64,000 bases of DNA from Collinsella sp. (GCA_019419545.1 DXZT01000036.1:16017-80016), one strand, 5' to 3'; shown: positions 40,732 through 48,247, counted from the stretch's first letter. Numbers and translations are program-made. Notes: a model not told the origin generated them from the letters alone.

Positions 40732-40780
40732 TGGGGACAGGTTACTTTGCACCAACTTGGTGCATGTAAACCTGGCCCCA
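40732..40780 (+). terminator. Long hairpin with GGGGACAGGTT arm
   Basis: TGGGG, CAGGTT and TGCACCAA on the left (40732-40755) pair with TTGGTGCA, AACCTG and CCCCA on the right (40757-40780), with small internal mismatches and a single-base loop. No T-run follows. It starts 17 bases after the oxidoreductase stop and belongs to the GGGACAGGT group of hairpins. Confidence 0.65.
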
Positions 40781-40788
40781 TTGCACTA

Positions 40789-40829
40789 TTTGATAAAACG
40801 CAAGCGGCCGCCGCTTGCGTTTTATCAAA
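40789..40829. repeat. Perfect 41-base palindrome
   Basis: Two 20-base arms, TTTGATAAAACGCAAGCGGC and its exact complement, meet around a single C at 40809. With no loop it would be a poor RNA hairpin, so a DNA cruciform or a protein-binding palindrome is as likely as a terminator. On either strand the far end reads ATCAAA rather than a T-run. Confidence 0.8.
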
Positions 40830-40848
40830 GAAAGATCATTGTCGAGCC

Positions 40849-41128
40849 TTAAATGCCTTTTGTCTGTGCGTCCTCTGCAATCATGTTGCGGTTGTAGACC
40901 GGGTGCAGATACATCGCATCGTGAGCGGCGGTGGGGTTGCGCGCCTCGATGGCGCCGGCCACACCGTGGTGCGTGCGGATGGTCTCCTCGACGAGCTTTT
41001 TTGCCCGTTACGTCGATAAAGAGGGGAGCGGATGCCTTGAGCACACCCATCGGACGGGTAACGACGAGGTTGCCGCCATCCCAGGGCGGCTTCATGGAAT
41101 AGCGCCCGTACGCATCGAATTTCTCCTC
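40849..41128 (-). pseudogene. Frameshifted remnant of an FCD-domain (GntR/FadR) regulator
   Basis: Read on the minus strand, the frame from about 41128 (EKFDAY, then MKPPWDGGNLVVTRPMGVLK) runs to GK, and then a run of six A (T at 40997-41002) shifts it. Removing one A continues as KLVEETIRTHHGVAGAIEAR, then NPTAAHDAMYLHPVYN, ending at TAA 40849. The HH..AI.ARNPTAA..AM..H pattern is the end of an FCD ligand-binding domain. The DNA-binding half is missing, and a stop lies just upstream of the fragment. It is a decayed gene, with the homopolymer shift as a later or sequencing event. Confidence 0.65.
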
Positions 41129-41145
41129 TCATAGATGTGCGGCAC

Positions 41146-41183
41146 AAAGAGCCCCGAGTTCATACTGAGCTCGGTGCTCTTTT
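41146..41183. terminator. Bidirectional-looking hairpin
   Basis: AAAGAGC/GCTCTTT and CCGAG/CTCGG stems (41146-41158 with 41170-41182) have one mismatch and T-rich ends on both strands. It separates the pseudogene remnant from the next + strand unit. Confidence 0.6.
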
Positions 41184-41207
41184 CGTTTGGATTGCAGGCG
41201 TATTGAC

Positions 41208-41341
41208 AGACGAAAACAGTCTGTGTCCGGTATTGAGCCATACGAAAGCGAAATTATGCGTCTTAATTCCGTACGCAAATAAAGACGAAAACCATTTGCG
41301 TCTTGGATAAATCAGTACGCAAACGGTTTTCGTCTTATAAT
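41208..41341 (+). promoter_or_regulatory. Repeat-rich control region of the AlbA-type regulator gene
   Basis: The word AAGACG(A/C)AAA or its complement occurs five times: 41208-41217, 41256-41265 (inverse, ATGCGTCTTA), 41282-41293, 41295-41304 (inverse) and 41325-41336 (inverse). GTACGCAAA occurs at 41271 and 41315. AAGACGAAAACC and GGTTTTCGTCTT form a perfect 12-bp inverted pair around the promoter. A -10 TATAAT at 41336-41341 directly abuts the last copy. Autoregulation by the encoded protein is likely. Confidence 0.6.
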
Positions 41342-41378
41342 ACGGTTATGAATGGTACGAAACGAGAGGGTTGTGCAT

Positions 41379-42632
41379 ATGGTTGTTAGAGAGAGCCCTA
41401 CAGTCGAATACAAGGAAAGCGTTACGCCGACGTTTCTTAAAACGGTGAGCGCCTATGCAAACTACGGGACGGGCAAGATTGAGTTTGGCGTTGATGACGA
41501 GGGCGTGGCTGTCGGCCTTGCGGATCCGGTCGCAGAGTGTCTCCGCATCGAGAACATGATTAATGACAGCTTGGACCCCGCTCCCCGTTACACGCTCGAG
41601 CCCGATGAGAAACACGGGACCGTAATCCTTACGGTTTATGAGGGCCAGGACAAGCCCTATCGAAGCAAGGGAAAGGCCTACAGGCGAAACGATTCGGCAA
41701 CGGTGGAGGTCGACCGGTTTGAGTATGGCAGGCTGACGCTCGAAGGCAGCAACGTAACGTTCGACGCGCTCACGTCGGCTCGCCAGGACCTGAGTTTTCA
41801 CACGCTCGAGCATAAGTGTGTTGAACATCTTGGCATTTCTGAACTAACGTTGGATATTATGCGCACGCTTCGCTTGCTCGGCAAGGACGGCTATACCAAC
41901 GCTGCGGCGATTTTGGCGGATAAGAATGATTTTCCGGGCATCGATTGCGTCCGTTTTGGTGATACCGAGGATGTGATCTTGGATCGCGAGACGGCGACAA
42001 ATGTATCCGCAATTGAGCAGGCGGACAGGGCGGTGGCTATGTTTGCACGCTACTACCGTTATGAGCGTATTGAAGGGATGGAGCGCGTCCAAACCGATCG
42101 AATTCCTCTTGAGGCATTCCGCGAAGCTGTTGCAAACGCTTTGGTGCATCGGACGTGGGACGTTCGAGCGAACGTTCAAATTGCCCTGTACGATGATCGT
42201 GTCGTTGTGACCTCCCCCGGATCGCTGCCCGCCGGTTTGACGACGGAACAATACCTGTATGGGCAGATATCCGTGCTCAGAAACCCCATCGTTGCAGAGA
42301 CCTTCTTAAAGCTGGATTACATCGAGAAATTTGGTACGGGAATCGCGCGCATTAGACGTGCCTATCGCGATTCGATTAATCAACCAATTTTTGATGTTCG
42401 CGGTGGCATGGTGGCCGTCACATTGCCCGTTACCGATGCCTTTGAAGGGTCCGAGGAAGAGGCCCAGGTTCTCAAGGCCTTGTCGGGCGGGCGAATTATG
42501 TCGCGAAGCGAGATTGAAAAACAGACGGGGCTGAGCCGCATGCGGACGTTGGCGGCACTCGAATCTCTGCTTGAACGGAATGCAATCGTAAGGCAGGGAA
42601 CCGGGCGGGCCACGAAATACGAGCGCTCATAG
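41379..42632 (+). CDS. AlbA_2/Schlafen-domain ATP-binding transcriptional regulator
   Basis: A protein of about 417 residues. The N-terminal AlbA_2 domain shows ESPTVEYKESVTPTFLKTVSAYANYGTGKIEFGVDDEG (the ExKE and AxxNtxGG-like features). It is followed by a GHKL-like ATP-binding region (RIPLEAFREAVANALVHR, later SPGSLPAGLT and KFGTGIARI), the plan of COG2865 putative regulators. The end has a winged-helix-like segment (RSEIEKQTGLSRMRTLAALESLLERNAIV). ATG 41379 has GAGAGGG at good spacing; ATG 41352 is an alternative. The targets are unknown. The gene stands alone and has lower GC than its neighbours. Confidence 0.8.
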   Translation: MVVRESPTVEYKESVTPTFLKTVSAYANYGTGKIEFGVDDEGVAVGLADPVAECLRIENMINDSLDPAPRYTLEPDEKHGTVILTVYEGQDKPYRSKGKAYRRNDSATVEVDRFEYGRLTLEGSNVTFDALTSARQDLSFHTLEHKCVEHLGISELTLDIMRTLRLLGKDGYTNAAAILADKNDFPGIDCVRFGDTEDVILDRETATNVSAIEQADRAVAMFARYYRYERIEGMERVQTDRIPLEAFREAVANALVHRTWDVRANVQIALYDDRVVVTSPGSLPAGLTTEQYLYGQISVLRNPIVAETFLKLDYIEKFGTGIARIRRAYRDSINQPIFDVRGGMVAVTLPVTDAFEGSEEEAQVLKALSGGRIMSRSEIEKQTGLSRMRTLAALESLLERNAIVRQGTGRATKYERS

Positions 42633-42657
42633 TCCAAAAGAGCCATGGTACAAGACG

Positions 42658-42690
42658 GACCCCAAGCCAGCGTTGGCTTGGGGTCTGTTA
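42658..42690 (+). terminator. Intrinsic terminator
   Basis: A perfect 12-bp stem, GACCCCAAGCCA (42658-42669) with its complement (42674-42685), is followed by TGTTAT. It ends the AlbA-type regulator transcript. Confidence 0.8.
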
Positions 42691-42720
42691 TATCCCGGAT
42701 GGTAACGGGCCGATTATTGT

Positions 42721-42780
42721 CAAGTTATAGCAAAGTATAGCGACGTACAGCAAAGTATAGTGAAATATGGCAAGCCGTAT
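42721..42780. repeat. Six phased 10-base repeats
   Basis: Six successive ten-base blocks vary around CAAAGTATAG: CAAGTTATAG, CAAAGTATAG, CGACGTACAG, CAAAGTATAG, TGAAATATGG, CAAGCCGTAT. The period equals about one helical turn, so identical faces of the DNA are presented. The stretch is AT-rich within a GC-rich genome. No gene is present in 42633-43172. Confidence 0.65.
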
Positions 42781-42880
42781 AGCGCGCCTTGATTATCAAC
42801 CCTTGATTATCAACCGTCCGTATTTCACATCAACTTATAACAGGCTCGGGGTGCCAATTTGGGGTGCGGTAGTGCTGCGT

Positions 42881-43036
42881 CACGAAAAGGGCCTATCTAC
42901 TACGTTTAAGCCGCAGGGGTCAACCATAGTCGGCTTTTTCGAAAATCGACAAGCTGTCTACCTGCGGTTTTGTTTTCACGGTTTTCGGTATGGCCGAGGC
43001 TATCCGTGTTAACGTAGTAGATGGGCCACTTTTGTG
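42881..43036. repeat. Branched inverted-repeat element, 156 bp
   Basis: A closing helix (42890-42906 with 43011-43027, one G-T pair, extended outward by AAAAG/CTTTT) encloses two independent hairpins. The first is 42911-42967 with CCGCAGG/CCTGCGG and an inner GTCG..TTTTCGAAAA..CGAC. The second is 42978-43008 with CACGG/CCGTG. This makes a three-way-junction layout. The closing arm TATCTACTACGTTT resembles TATCTACTCCGTATT in repeat family A. Confidence 0.65.
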
Positions 43037-43172
43037 GCAAGGGGGCCGATCTGCGGGCCAGGGTGGCTAAAAGAGCCCCGTCCCAAAAAGACTGATTGGG
43101 AGCTGGGGCGTGTCGATGAGATAGTATTACGTGATGAAATTCGACAAACCGTGGGCTTCATCCGAGGGCTTT
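43037..43172. other. Spacer before the GntR gene
   Basis: No clear promoter or hairpin is seen. The frame of the following gene is already open from GTG 43131. Confidence 0.4.
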
Positions 43173-43865
43173 ATGGAACAACACCAGCATTATCAGAGCC
43201 TGCAAGACCAGGCATACAACGCATTGCGCTCCAAGATCATCTATGCCGAGCTCAAGCCTGGCACGCGCCTTTCGGCGATTGGTCTGGAAAAGGAGACGGG
43301 AATCGGGCGCACGCCCATTCGCGAGTCTTTTGTGCGCCTGCGTGAGCAGGAGCTGGTGGAAACGCGTCCCAAGAGTGGTACCTACGTCTCTAAGATCAGC
43401 ATGGAACACGCCGAGAATGCCTGTTTCTTGCGCGAGAAACTCGAAAGAAGCGTACTCATTAAATGTTGTTCGGCTGCCACGCCCGAGCAAAAGCATCGGC
43501 TCGAGCAGATTCTTGCCGAGTCCGAGTCGCTCGACCATAGCGAGACGCGTCGCTTTTTCGACTTGGATAACCTGTTTCATGAGACGTGTTTTGAGATTGC
43601 CGGTCGTCACATGCTGTGGGATTGGATGAAGAGCGTCAACACGCATTTTGAGCGATATAACTGGTTGCGTATGGTGTCGCAGGATCTGGATTGGGAGCCG
43701 ATTCGTCGACAACATCGTCGGATTCTCGAGGCCATTAAGAGGGGCGATACCGACACGGCGAGCTACCTGGCAGAGACGCACTTGCACCTGATGCCCGAGG
43801 AGCAGGGCCCGGTTATCGCCTTGCATCCCGACTATTTCGAGCTGTCCAAAGACTCGTCTATCTAG
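43173..43865 (+). CDS. GntR family regulator, FadR/FCD subgroup
   Basis: A 230-residue regulator. The winged helix covers residues 8-75 (QDQAYNALRSKIIYAELKPG, then EKETGIGRTPIRESFVRLREQELVETRPKSGTYV). An all-helical FCD domain follows with the metal/ligand histidines (DLDNLFHETCFEIAGR, RRQHRRILEAIKRGDTDTASYLAETHLH). ATG 43173 has GAGGG at suitable spacing; GTG 43131 and ATG 43134 would add an atypical N-terminus. The target is unknown. The intact FCD domain here is unrelated in detail to the remnant at 40849-41128. Confidence 0.9.
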   Translation: MEQHQHYQSLQDQAYNALRSKIIYAELKPGTRLSAIGLEKETGIGRTPIRESFVRLREQELVETRPKSGTYVSKISMEHAENACFLREKLERSVLIKCCSAATPEQKHRLEQILAESESLDHSETRRFFDLDNLFHETCFEIAGRHMLWDWMKSVNTHFERYNWLRMVSQDLDWEPIRRQHRRILEAIKRGDTDTASYLAETHLHLMPEEQGPVIALHPDYFELSKDSSI

Positions 43866-43990
43866 CCCATCACCGCATCTGCTCGAGACGCAAAAACGAT
43901 GCTGCTCACCTACAGCGTTTTGCAAGCGAGATTTTTAAAAAAATGCCTAAAATGGCTCAGACTGCCGACAATTGGGAAACGGGGTACGCT

Positions 43991-45013
43991 ATGGCGCAGA
44001 TGAGAATCAAGGACATTGCCGCCGAGGCAGGCGTGAGCCCGGCCACGGTCTCGCGCTATCTCAACAACCGCCCCGGGCAGATGACCGAGGAAACCCGCGC
44101 TCGCATCGCGGCGGTTATCGAGCGTACCGGCTATCGCCCACGTGCCGCCGCGCGCAATCTGCGCAGCTCGCGTACCAATCTCATCGGCGTGATCTTGGCC
44201 GACATCACCAACCCGTTTTCGTGCGCCATGCTCGAGGGTCTTTCCGTCAGCGCTGCCGCGCGCGGCTGCTCGCTCATGACGGCCATTAGCGGCAGCGACC
44301 CCGCAAAGGAAGCAGAGTCGCTCACCAGGCTTATCGATGCCGGCGTGGACGGCCTGGTCGTCAACACCTGCGGCGGCAATGACGAGGCGATTGCCGTGGC
44401 TGCGGGACGCCTGCCCGTCGTGCTGCTCGACCGCGATGTTGCCGACGGCGGTGTCGATCTGGTGACCTCCAACAACCGTGAGCTGGTCGCCGGCCTGGTA
44501 GACGCCTTGGCCTCTGCGGGCAGCGAGCGCCTGTGCCTGCTCACCGAGGCAAGCGACGACAGCCCCGTGCGTCGCGAGCGCGCCGAGGCCTTTGCCGGCG
44601 AGCTCTCGCGTCGCGGCCTGGCCGGCGAGGTCGTCACCCTGGCCGACGGTGGCGCCACGGGCGTCGGCCGCCTGGACGAGGCCATTCGCGAGTACGCAGG
44701 TAGAAAGCTCGGCCTTATCGCCGCCAACGGCTTGGTCTTTCTGCACCTGACCGAGGCGCTGGCACATCTTGGTCCCTCGCTGCCGGAGGGTCTCAAGATC
44801 GCGACGTTTGACGATTATCCCTGGAACCACGTGCTCTTTGGCGGTGTGACCACGGCCGCGCAGGACACCGTCGCCATTGCCGAGCGCGTAGTCGAGCGTC
44901 TGTCCGAGCGCATCGATGTGGTCACCACCACGGTGGGCGAGGCCGCAAGGCTGGCTCCCAAGCGCATCGAGATACCCGGCCACATCGAACACCGCGCTTC
45001 GACCTCGCGCTAA
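43991..45013 (+). CDS. LacI family transcriptional regulator
   Basis: A 340-residue repressor. The helix-turn-helix is RIKDIAAEAGVSPATVSRYLNNR (about residues 4-27), with the hinge RAAARNLRSSRTNLIGVI after it. The periplasmic-binding-like core includes ILADITNPFSCAMLEGL, GVDGLVVNTCG and IATFDDYPWNHVLFGGVTT. ATG 43991 has GGGG upstream; the frame is open from 43943. No sugar-uptake genes are adjacent, so the effector cannot be assigned. The downstream toxin-antitoxin pair has its own leader. Confidence 0.92.
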   Translation: MAQMRIKDIAAEAGVSPATVSRYLNNRPGQMTEETRARIAAVIERTGYRPRAAARNLRSSRTNLIGVILADITNPFSCAMLEGLSVSAAARGCSLMTAISGSDPAKEAESLTRLIDAGVDGLVVNTCGGNDEAIAVAAGRLPVVLLDRDVADGGVDLVTSNNRELVAGLVDALASAGSERLCLLTEASDDSPVRRERAEAFAGELSRRGLAGEVVTLADGGATGVGRLDEAIREYAGRKLGLIAANGLVFLHLTEALAHLGPSLPEGLKIATFDDYPWNHVLFGGVTTAAQDTVAIAERVVERLSERIDVVTTTVGEAARLAPKRIEIPGHIEHRASTSR

Positions 45014-45055
45014 TCTGTGTGATAATATATAGACAATGTCATACAGGAGGTATCC

Positions 45056-45550
45056 ATGGCTGCGTCTGTGCTGAGTGTGCGAGTGGACTCGTCAATTAAA
45101 GACTCATTTGCCGAGCTGTGCGAAGAGCTCGGCATGACTTCGTCCGTTGCGGTCAATATGTTCATGAGGCAGATGTTGCGCGAGCGCTCGCTGCCGTTTG
45201 TGCCTTCACTCGGTAAAAGTTCTGTGAGCGAAAGCGCCGCAGCGGGCATTTTGGATACCGCTCAGATTGAGTCCGCCGTCCGCGAGGCAGCCAGCCTGAT
45301 TCCCGCCATCAAAACCGTGATCCTATTTGGATCGTATGCCCGTGGCGAGGCACGTGCAGATAGTGATATCGACTTGCGTCTCGAAGTCGATCGCGAGCAG
45401 GGCTTTGGTCTTTTTGCGTTGTCGGCGTTTGGCGAGGCAGTGCGCAAGGAAACCGGAAGGCAGGTTGATCTTGTCTCGAGCGATTATCTTGATGACGATC
45501 TTGCCGCGGTAATCGAGCGCGAAGGAGTGATCATTTATGATCGCGCGTAA
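45056..45550 (+). CDS. mntA: DinJ/RelB-like domain fused to MNT nucleotidyltransferase (antitoxin)
   Basis: A 164-residue two-domain protein. Residues 1-55 (SVRVDSSIKDSFAELCEELG, TSSVAVNMFMRQMLRERSLPF) match RelB/DinJ ribbon-helix-helix antitoxins, down to the ALPF-like end. Residues about 70-164 are a minimal nucleotidyltransferase with a perfect GSx10DxD motif (GSYARGEARADSDID) and a third acidic site (RQVDLV). MntA proteins inactivate their HEPN toxin by AMP transfer. The first domain would add DNA binding and self-repression. GGAGG precedes the ATG. A GACA-A-TGTC dyad next to a TAATAT-like -10 lies about 20 bases upstream. It overlaps the toxin gene by 14 bases. Confidence 0.88.
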   Translation: MAASVLSVRVDSSIKDSFAELCEELGMTSSVAVNMFMRQMLRERSLPFVPSLGKSSVSESAAAGILDTAQIESAVREAASLIPAIKTVILFGSYARGEARADSDIDLRLEVDREQGFGLFALSAFGEAVRKETGRQVDLVSSDYLDDDLAAVIEREGVIIYDRA

Positions 45551-45908
45551 GTCAGACACCCTCCGCGCTCAAGAGGTCTTGGAGGCCATTTCTGAAACGA
45601 ACGAGCGCATCAAGGCTTTTGATATCACCGAGGACCAGTTTCTGCATGCTAATGATGTGCGGACGAGGGCGTTAGCGGACTCCCTTTTGATGTGTGCGCT
45701 TAGGGTGACGGAAGAAGCAGGCAAGTTGTCGGAAAGCTCGCAGCGGCTTCATCCCGAAATCGAATGGCGTGGAATTATCGGCATGAGAAATTACCTCGCG
45801 CATGATTACGGCAATGTTGACCGCTCGGTTGTTTGGGATGCAGTGACGATGGAGTTCCCCGTACTGGAACGAGCCTGTAGGCAAATTGTCTCCGAATCCG
45901 AGCGGTAG
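45537..45908 (+). CDS. hepT: HEPN-domain toxin HepT (DUF86)
   Basis: A 123-residue all-helical HEPN protein. The RNase motif Rx4HxY is intact: RNYLAHDYG near residue 83. In known MntA/HepT systems the toxin cuts RNA and is silenced by AMPylation of the Tyr in this motif, so the active site and the modification site are both present. The ATG lies within the last codons of the antitoxin gene, with AAGGAG upstream, which is typical translational coupling. Such pairs act in plasmid or phage-related stress; here it is chromosomal, with no phage genes nearby. Confidence 0.92.
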   Translation: MIARKSDTLRAQEVLEAISETNERIKAFDITEDQFLHANDVRTRALADSLLMCALRVTEEAGKLSESSQRLHPEIEWRGIIGMRNYLAHDYGNVDRSVVWDAVTMEFPVLERACRQIVSESER

Positions 45909-45960
45909 CTGTTTGTCACATCCGCCTGTTCGCGCACGTTTTTTGAGCGCTTGATACGCT

Positions 45961-45976
45961 TTAACCCTGCGGAAAC
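45961..45976. promoter_or_regulatory. Possible GlnR half-box before glnA
   Basis: TTAAC-6 bases-GAAAC matches one a-b unit of the actinobacterial GlnR box (GTnAC-n6-GAAAC) except for its first base. It lies about 70 bases before glnA, whose neighbour encodes a GlnR-like protein. The second unit of a full box was not found, so this remains tentative. Confidence 0.3.
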
Positions 45977-46041
45977 ATTTTTCTGCGATAGTATCTGCGA
46001 TATAGACCAGTCGAAACCCGCCCGAAAGAAAGGGGAGCGAC

Positions 46042-47379
46042 ATGAACCAGCAGAACATCGATTACGTACTCCGCTCCGTAGAGCAGCGTGATATCCGCTT
46101 TGTGCGTCTGTGGTTTGTCGACATTCTCGGCCGCCTCAAGAACTTTGCCATTAGCCCCGAGGACCTCGAGGTCGCTTTTGAGGAGGGTATTGGCTTTGAC
46201 GGCTCCGCCATCGAGGGCTTTGCCACGCCCGAGGAAGCCGACATGCTGGCGTTCCCCGATGCCTCGACCTTCCAGATTCTGCCGTGGCGCCCGAGCCACA
46301 ACGGCGTCGCCCGCGTGTTCTGCGACGTGTGCACTCCCGATCGCAAGCCGTTTGCTGGCGACCCGCGCGATGCCCTGCGCCGCATGTTCCGCAAGGCCGA
46401 GAAGGCTGGCTATCTGCTTAACGTGGGCGCCGAGCTGGAGTATTACTACTTCCCCGACGAGCACACGCCCGAGCCGCTCGACAACGTGGGCTACTTCGAT
46501 CTTTCGGTGAGCGATGCCGCTCGCGACCTGCGTCGTAACACGGTCCTCACGCTCGAGAAGATGTCCGTGCCCGTGGAGTACACCTTCCACGCCGCCGGCC
46601 GCTCGCAGCATGGCATGAGCCTGCGTCACGCCGAGGCCCTGAGCATGTCCGACGCCATCACCACGGCCAAGCTCATCATTAAGCAGCAGGCTTACGAGAG
46701 CGGCTGCCACGCCTCCTTTATGCCCAAGCCGTTGGCGGGCGAGGACGGCAGCGCCATGTTTTTGCATCAATCGCTGTTCGACCACGACGGCAACAACGTC
46801 TTTTGGGGCGAGGGCGACGAGAAGTACCATCTCTCCGACGTCGCCAAGCACTATATGGCCGGTATCTTGGCGCACGCGCGCGAGATCAGCGCCATCACCA
46901 ACCCCACGGTCAATTCGTACAAGCGCATCACCACGGGTGGCGACTCCGTGCCGCAGTACGCCACGTGGGGCCTGCGCAACCGCGCAAGCATGATCCGCAT
47001 CCCGGTCTACAAGCCTGGCAAGCAGCTGTCCACGCGCATCGAGCTTCGCAGCCCCGATCCCATGGCAAACCCGTACCTGGTCAACGCCGTCACGCTGGCG
47101 GCCGGGCTTGACGGCATCGAGCGTAAGCTGGAGCTCCCGCCCGAGGCCACGGCCGAGACGCTCAAGCTCACCGGCCGTCAGATGCTCGAGGCCGGTTACA
47201 CGCCGCTGCCGCGCTCGCTTAAAGAGGCGCTCGACGTGTTTGAGGACTCGCAGTTTATGAAGGATGCCCTCGGCGAGCACATCCACAGCTTCTTCCTCAA
47301 AAAGAAGCGCGACGAGTGGCATAAGTTTGAGTCTACGATCACCGAGTGGGAGATCAAGCACTACCTGGCGAACTCCTAA
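46042..47379 (+). CDS. glnA: Glutamine synthetase, class I
   Basis: A 445-residue GSI enzyme making glutamine from glutamate and ammonia. Visible landmarks are VDILGRLKNFAIS and GIGFDGSAIEGF (residues 30-55), GAELEYYYFP near 132, the HGMSLRHAEALSM segment near 193, MPKPLAGEDGSAMFLHQSLF near 233, NRASMIRIPVY near 313 and RIELRSPDPMANPYL near 335. The length and the absence of an adenylylation-loop tyrosine fit the GSI-alpha type, which is controlled by feedback and by regulators rather than by adenylylation. AAAGGGGAG precedes the ATG. A GlnR-like regulator gene follows 50 bases later. Confidence 0.96.
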   Translation: MNQQNIDYVLRSVEQRDIRFVRLWFVDILGRLKNFAISPEDLEVAFEEGIGFDGSAIEGFATPEEADMLAFPDASTFQILPWRPSHNGVARVFCDVCTPDRKPFAGDPRDALRRMFRKAEKAGYLLNVGAELEYYYFPDEHTPEPLDNVGYFDLSVSDAARDLRRNTVLTLEKMSVPVEYTFHAAGRSQHGMSLRHAEALSMSDAITTAKLIIKQQAYESGCHASFMPKPLAGEDGSAMFLHQSLFDHDGNNVFWGEGDEKYHLSDVAKHYMAGILAHAREISAITNPTVNSYKRITTGGDSVPQYATWGLRNRASMIRIPVYKPGKQLSTRIELRSPDPMANPYLVNAVTLAAGLDGIERKLELPPEATAETLKLTGRQMLEAGYTPLPRSLKEALDVFEDSQFMKDALGEHIHSFFLKKKRDEWHKFESTITEWEIKHYLANS

Positions 47380-47429
47380 TCGCGCTGGCTTGTTCCAGTA
47401 CGATTGAGCTCATTTCTTTGGAGGCCGAT

Positions 47430-48092
47430 ATGTCCGAAAAGAGTGCCCTGTTCATGGCGCGCACGACGCGCTTCCACGAGTTTGCCCGCAGCTTGACGAC
47501 CACCCTGGGTGTCGAGGTGAGCCTGGCAACCCCCGATTCGCCGACTGCGGCGCACGACTTTGACCTGCTGATTCTCGATTCCGATGGCATCCGCAGCGAT
47601 CGCATCGATCAGATTGCCAAGTGGCTTGATGATCGTGGCGGCGTCCCCATGTTGGTGATCGTCGACGACGAGGCGCTCGGTACCTTGCGCCTGCCCAATC
47701 ACGCGCATGCCGACTTTGTATGTCCCACGGCGACGCCCAACGAGCTCAAGGCTCGTGCGCAGCGCCTGATGGGTGAGGAGGAGACTATCACCGCCGACGA
47801 TGTGCTCAACATCGATAACCTCGAGATCAACCTGGCAACCTACCAGGTGACGCTCGATAACGAGCCTATCGACCTGACGCTGATGGAGTACTCGCTGCTG
47901 AGCTTTTTGGCGACGCATCCCAACCGCGCCTACAGCCGCGAGGTGCTGCTGCACCGCGTGTGGGGCTTTGAGTACTGCGGCGGTACGCGCACCGTCGACG
48001 TGCACATCCGACGCATCCGCTCCAAGGTGGGCCCGCAGATCGCGGCACACATCACCACCGTCCGCGGCGTGGGCTATCTGTTTAAGGACTAG
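47430..48092 (+). CDS. GlnR-like orphan OmpR-type regulator
   Basis: A 220-residue regulator with an atypical receiver. The acidic pair after beta-1 is absent and the conserved Lys (KPF) is replaced in VCPTATPNELK, so phosphorylation is unlikely, although an Asp remains in LLILDSDG. The C-terminal winged helix (LTLMEYSLLSFLATHPNRAY, then VWGFEYCGGTRTVDVHIRR) closely resembles the actinobacterial nitrogen regulator GlnR, including GGTRTVDVH. Its place right behind glnA supports a nitrogen-control role. GGAGG precedes ATG 47430; a longer frame is open from 47346 inside glnA. No histidine kinase is adjacent. Confidence 0.85.
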   Translation: MSEKSALFMARTTRFHEFARSLTTTLGVEVSLATPDSPTAAHDFDLLILDSDGIRSDRIDQIAKWLDDRGGVPMLVIVDDEALGTLRLPNHAHADFVCPTATPNELKARAQRLMGEEETITADDVLNIDNLEINLATYQVTLDNEPIDLTLMEYSLLSFLATHPNRAYSREVLLHRVWGFEYCGGTRTVDVHIRRIRSKVGPQIAAHITTVRGVGYLFKD

Positions 48093-48096
48093 ATTT

Positions 48097-48133
48097 CCAC
48101 CACAAAGAGGACAGGCATCTTTGTGGTGGTTTT
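48097..48133 (+). terminator. Terminator, family C copy 1
   Basis: A perfect 12-bp stem, CCACCACAAAGA (48097-48108) with its complement (48118-48129), is followed by TTTT. The loop GGACAGGCA and arms recur with small changes at 62445-62480, so this is a repeated terminator rather than a unique one. Confidence 0.88.
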
Positions 48134-48247
48134 GACGCAGATGTGGGTCCCTCTCGAATCTGCAACAGAACTTAAGCCTTCCTAAAAGATTGCGTTCTCA
48201 TACACGTTCGCCCGCATATTGGGGTACAACTCAACGTGAACAATGAT

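Noticed and set aside
40742..41147. Two separate small minus-strand genes
   Set aside because: Their Arg/Pro-rich products are out-of-frame readings. Joining the frames at the six-A run gives a recognisable FCD-domain end, so it is one broken gene.
42721..42780. CRISPR array
   Set aside because: The units are 10 bases with no spacers and no cas genes anywhere in the window.
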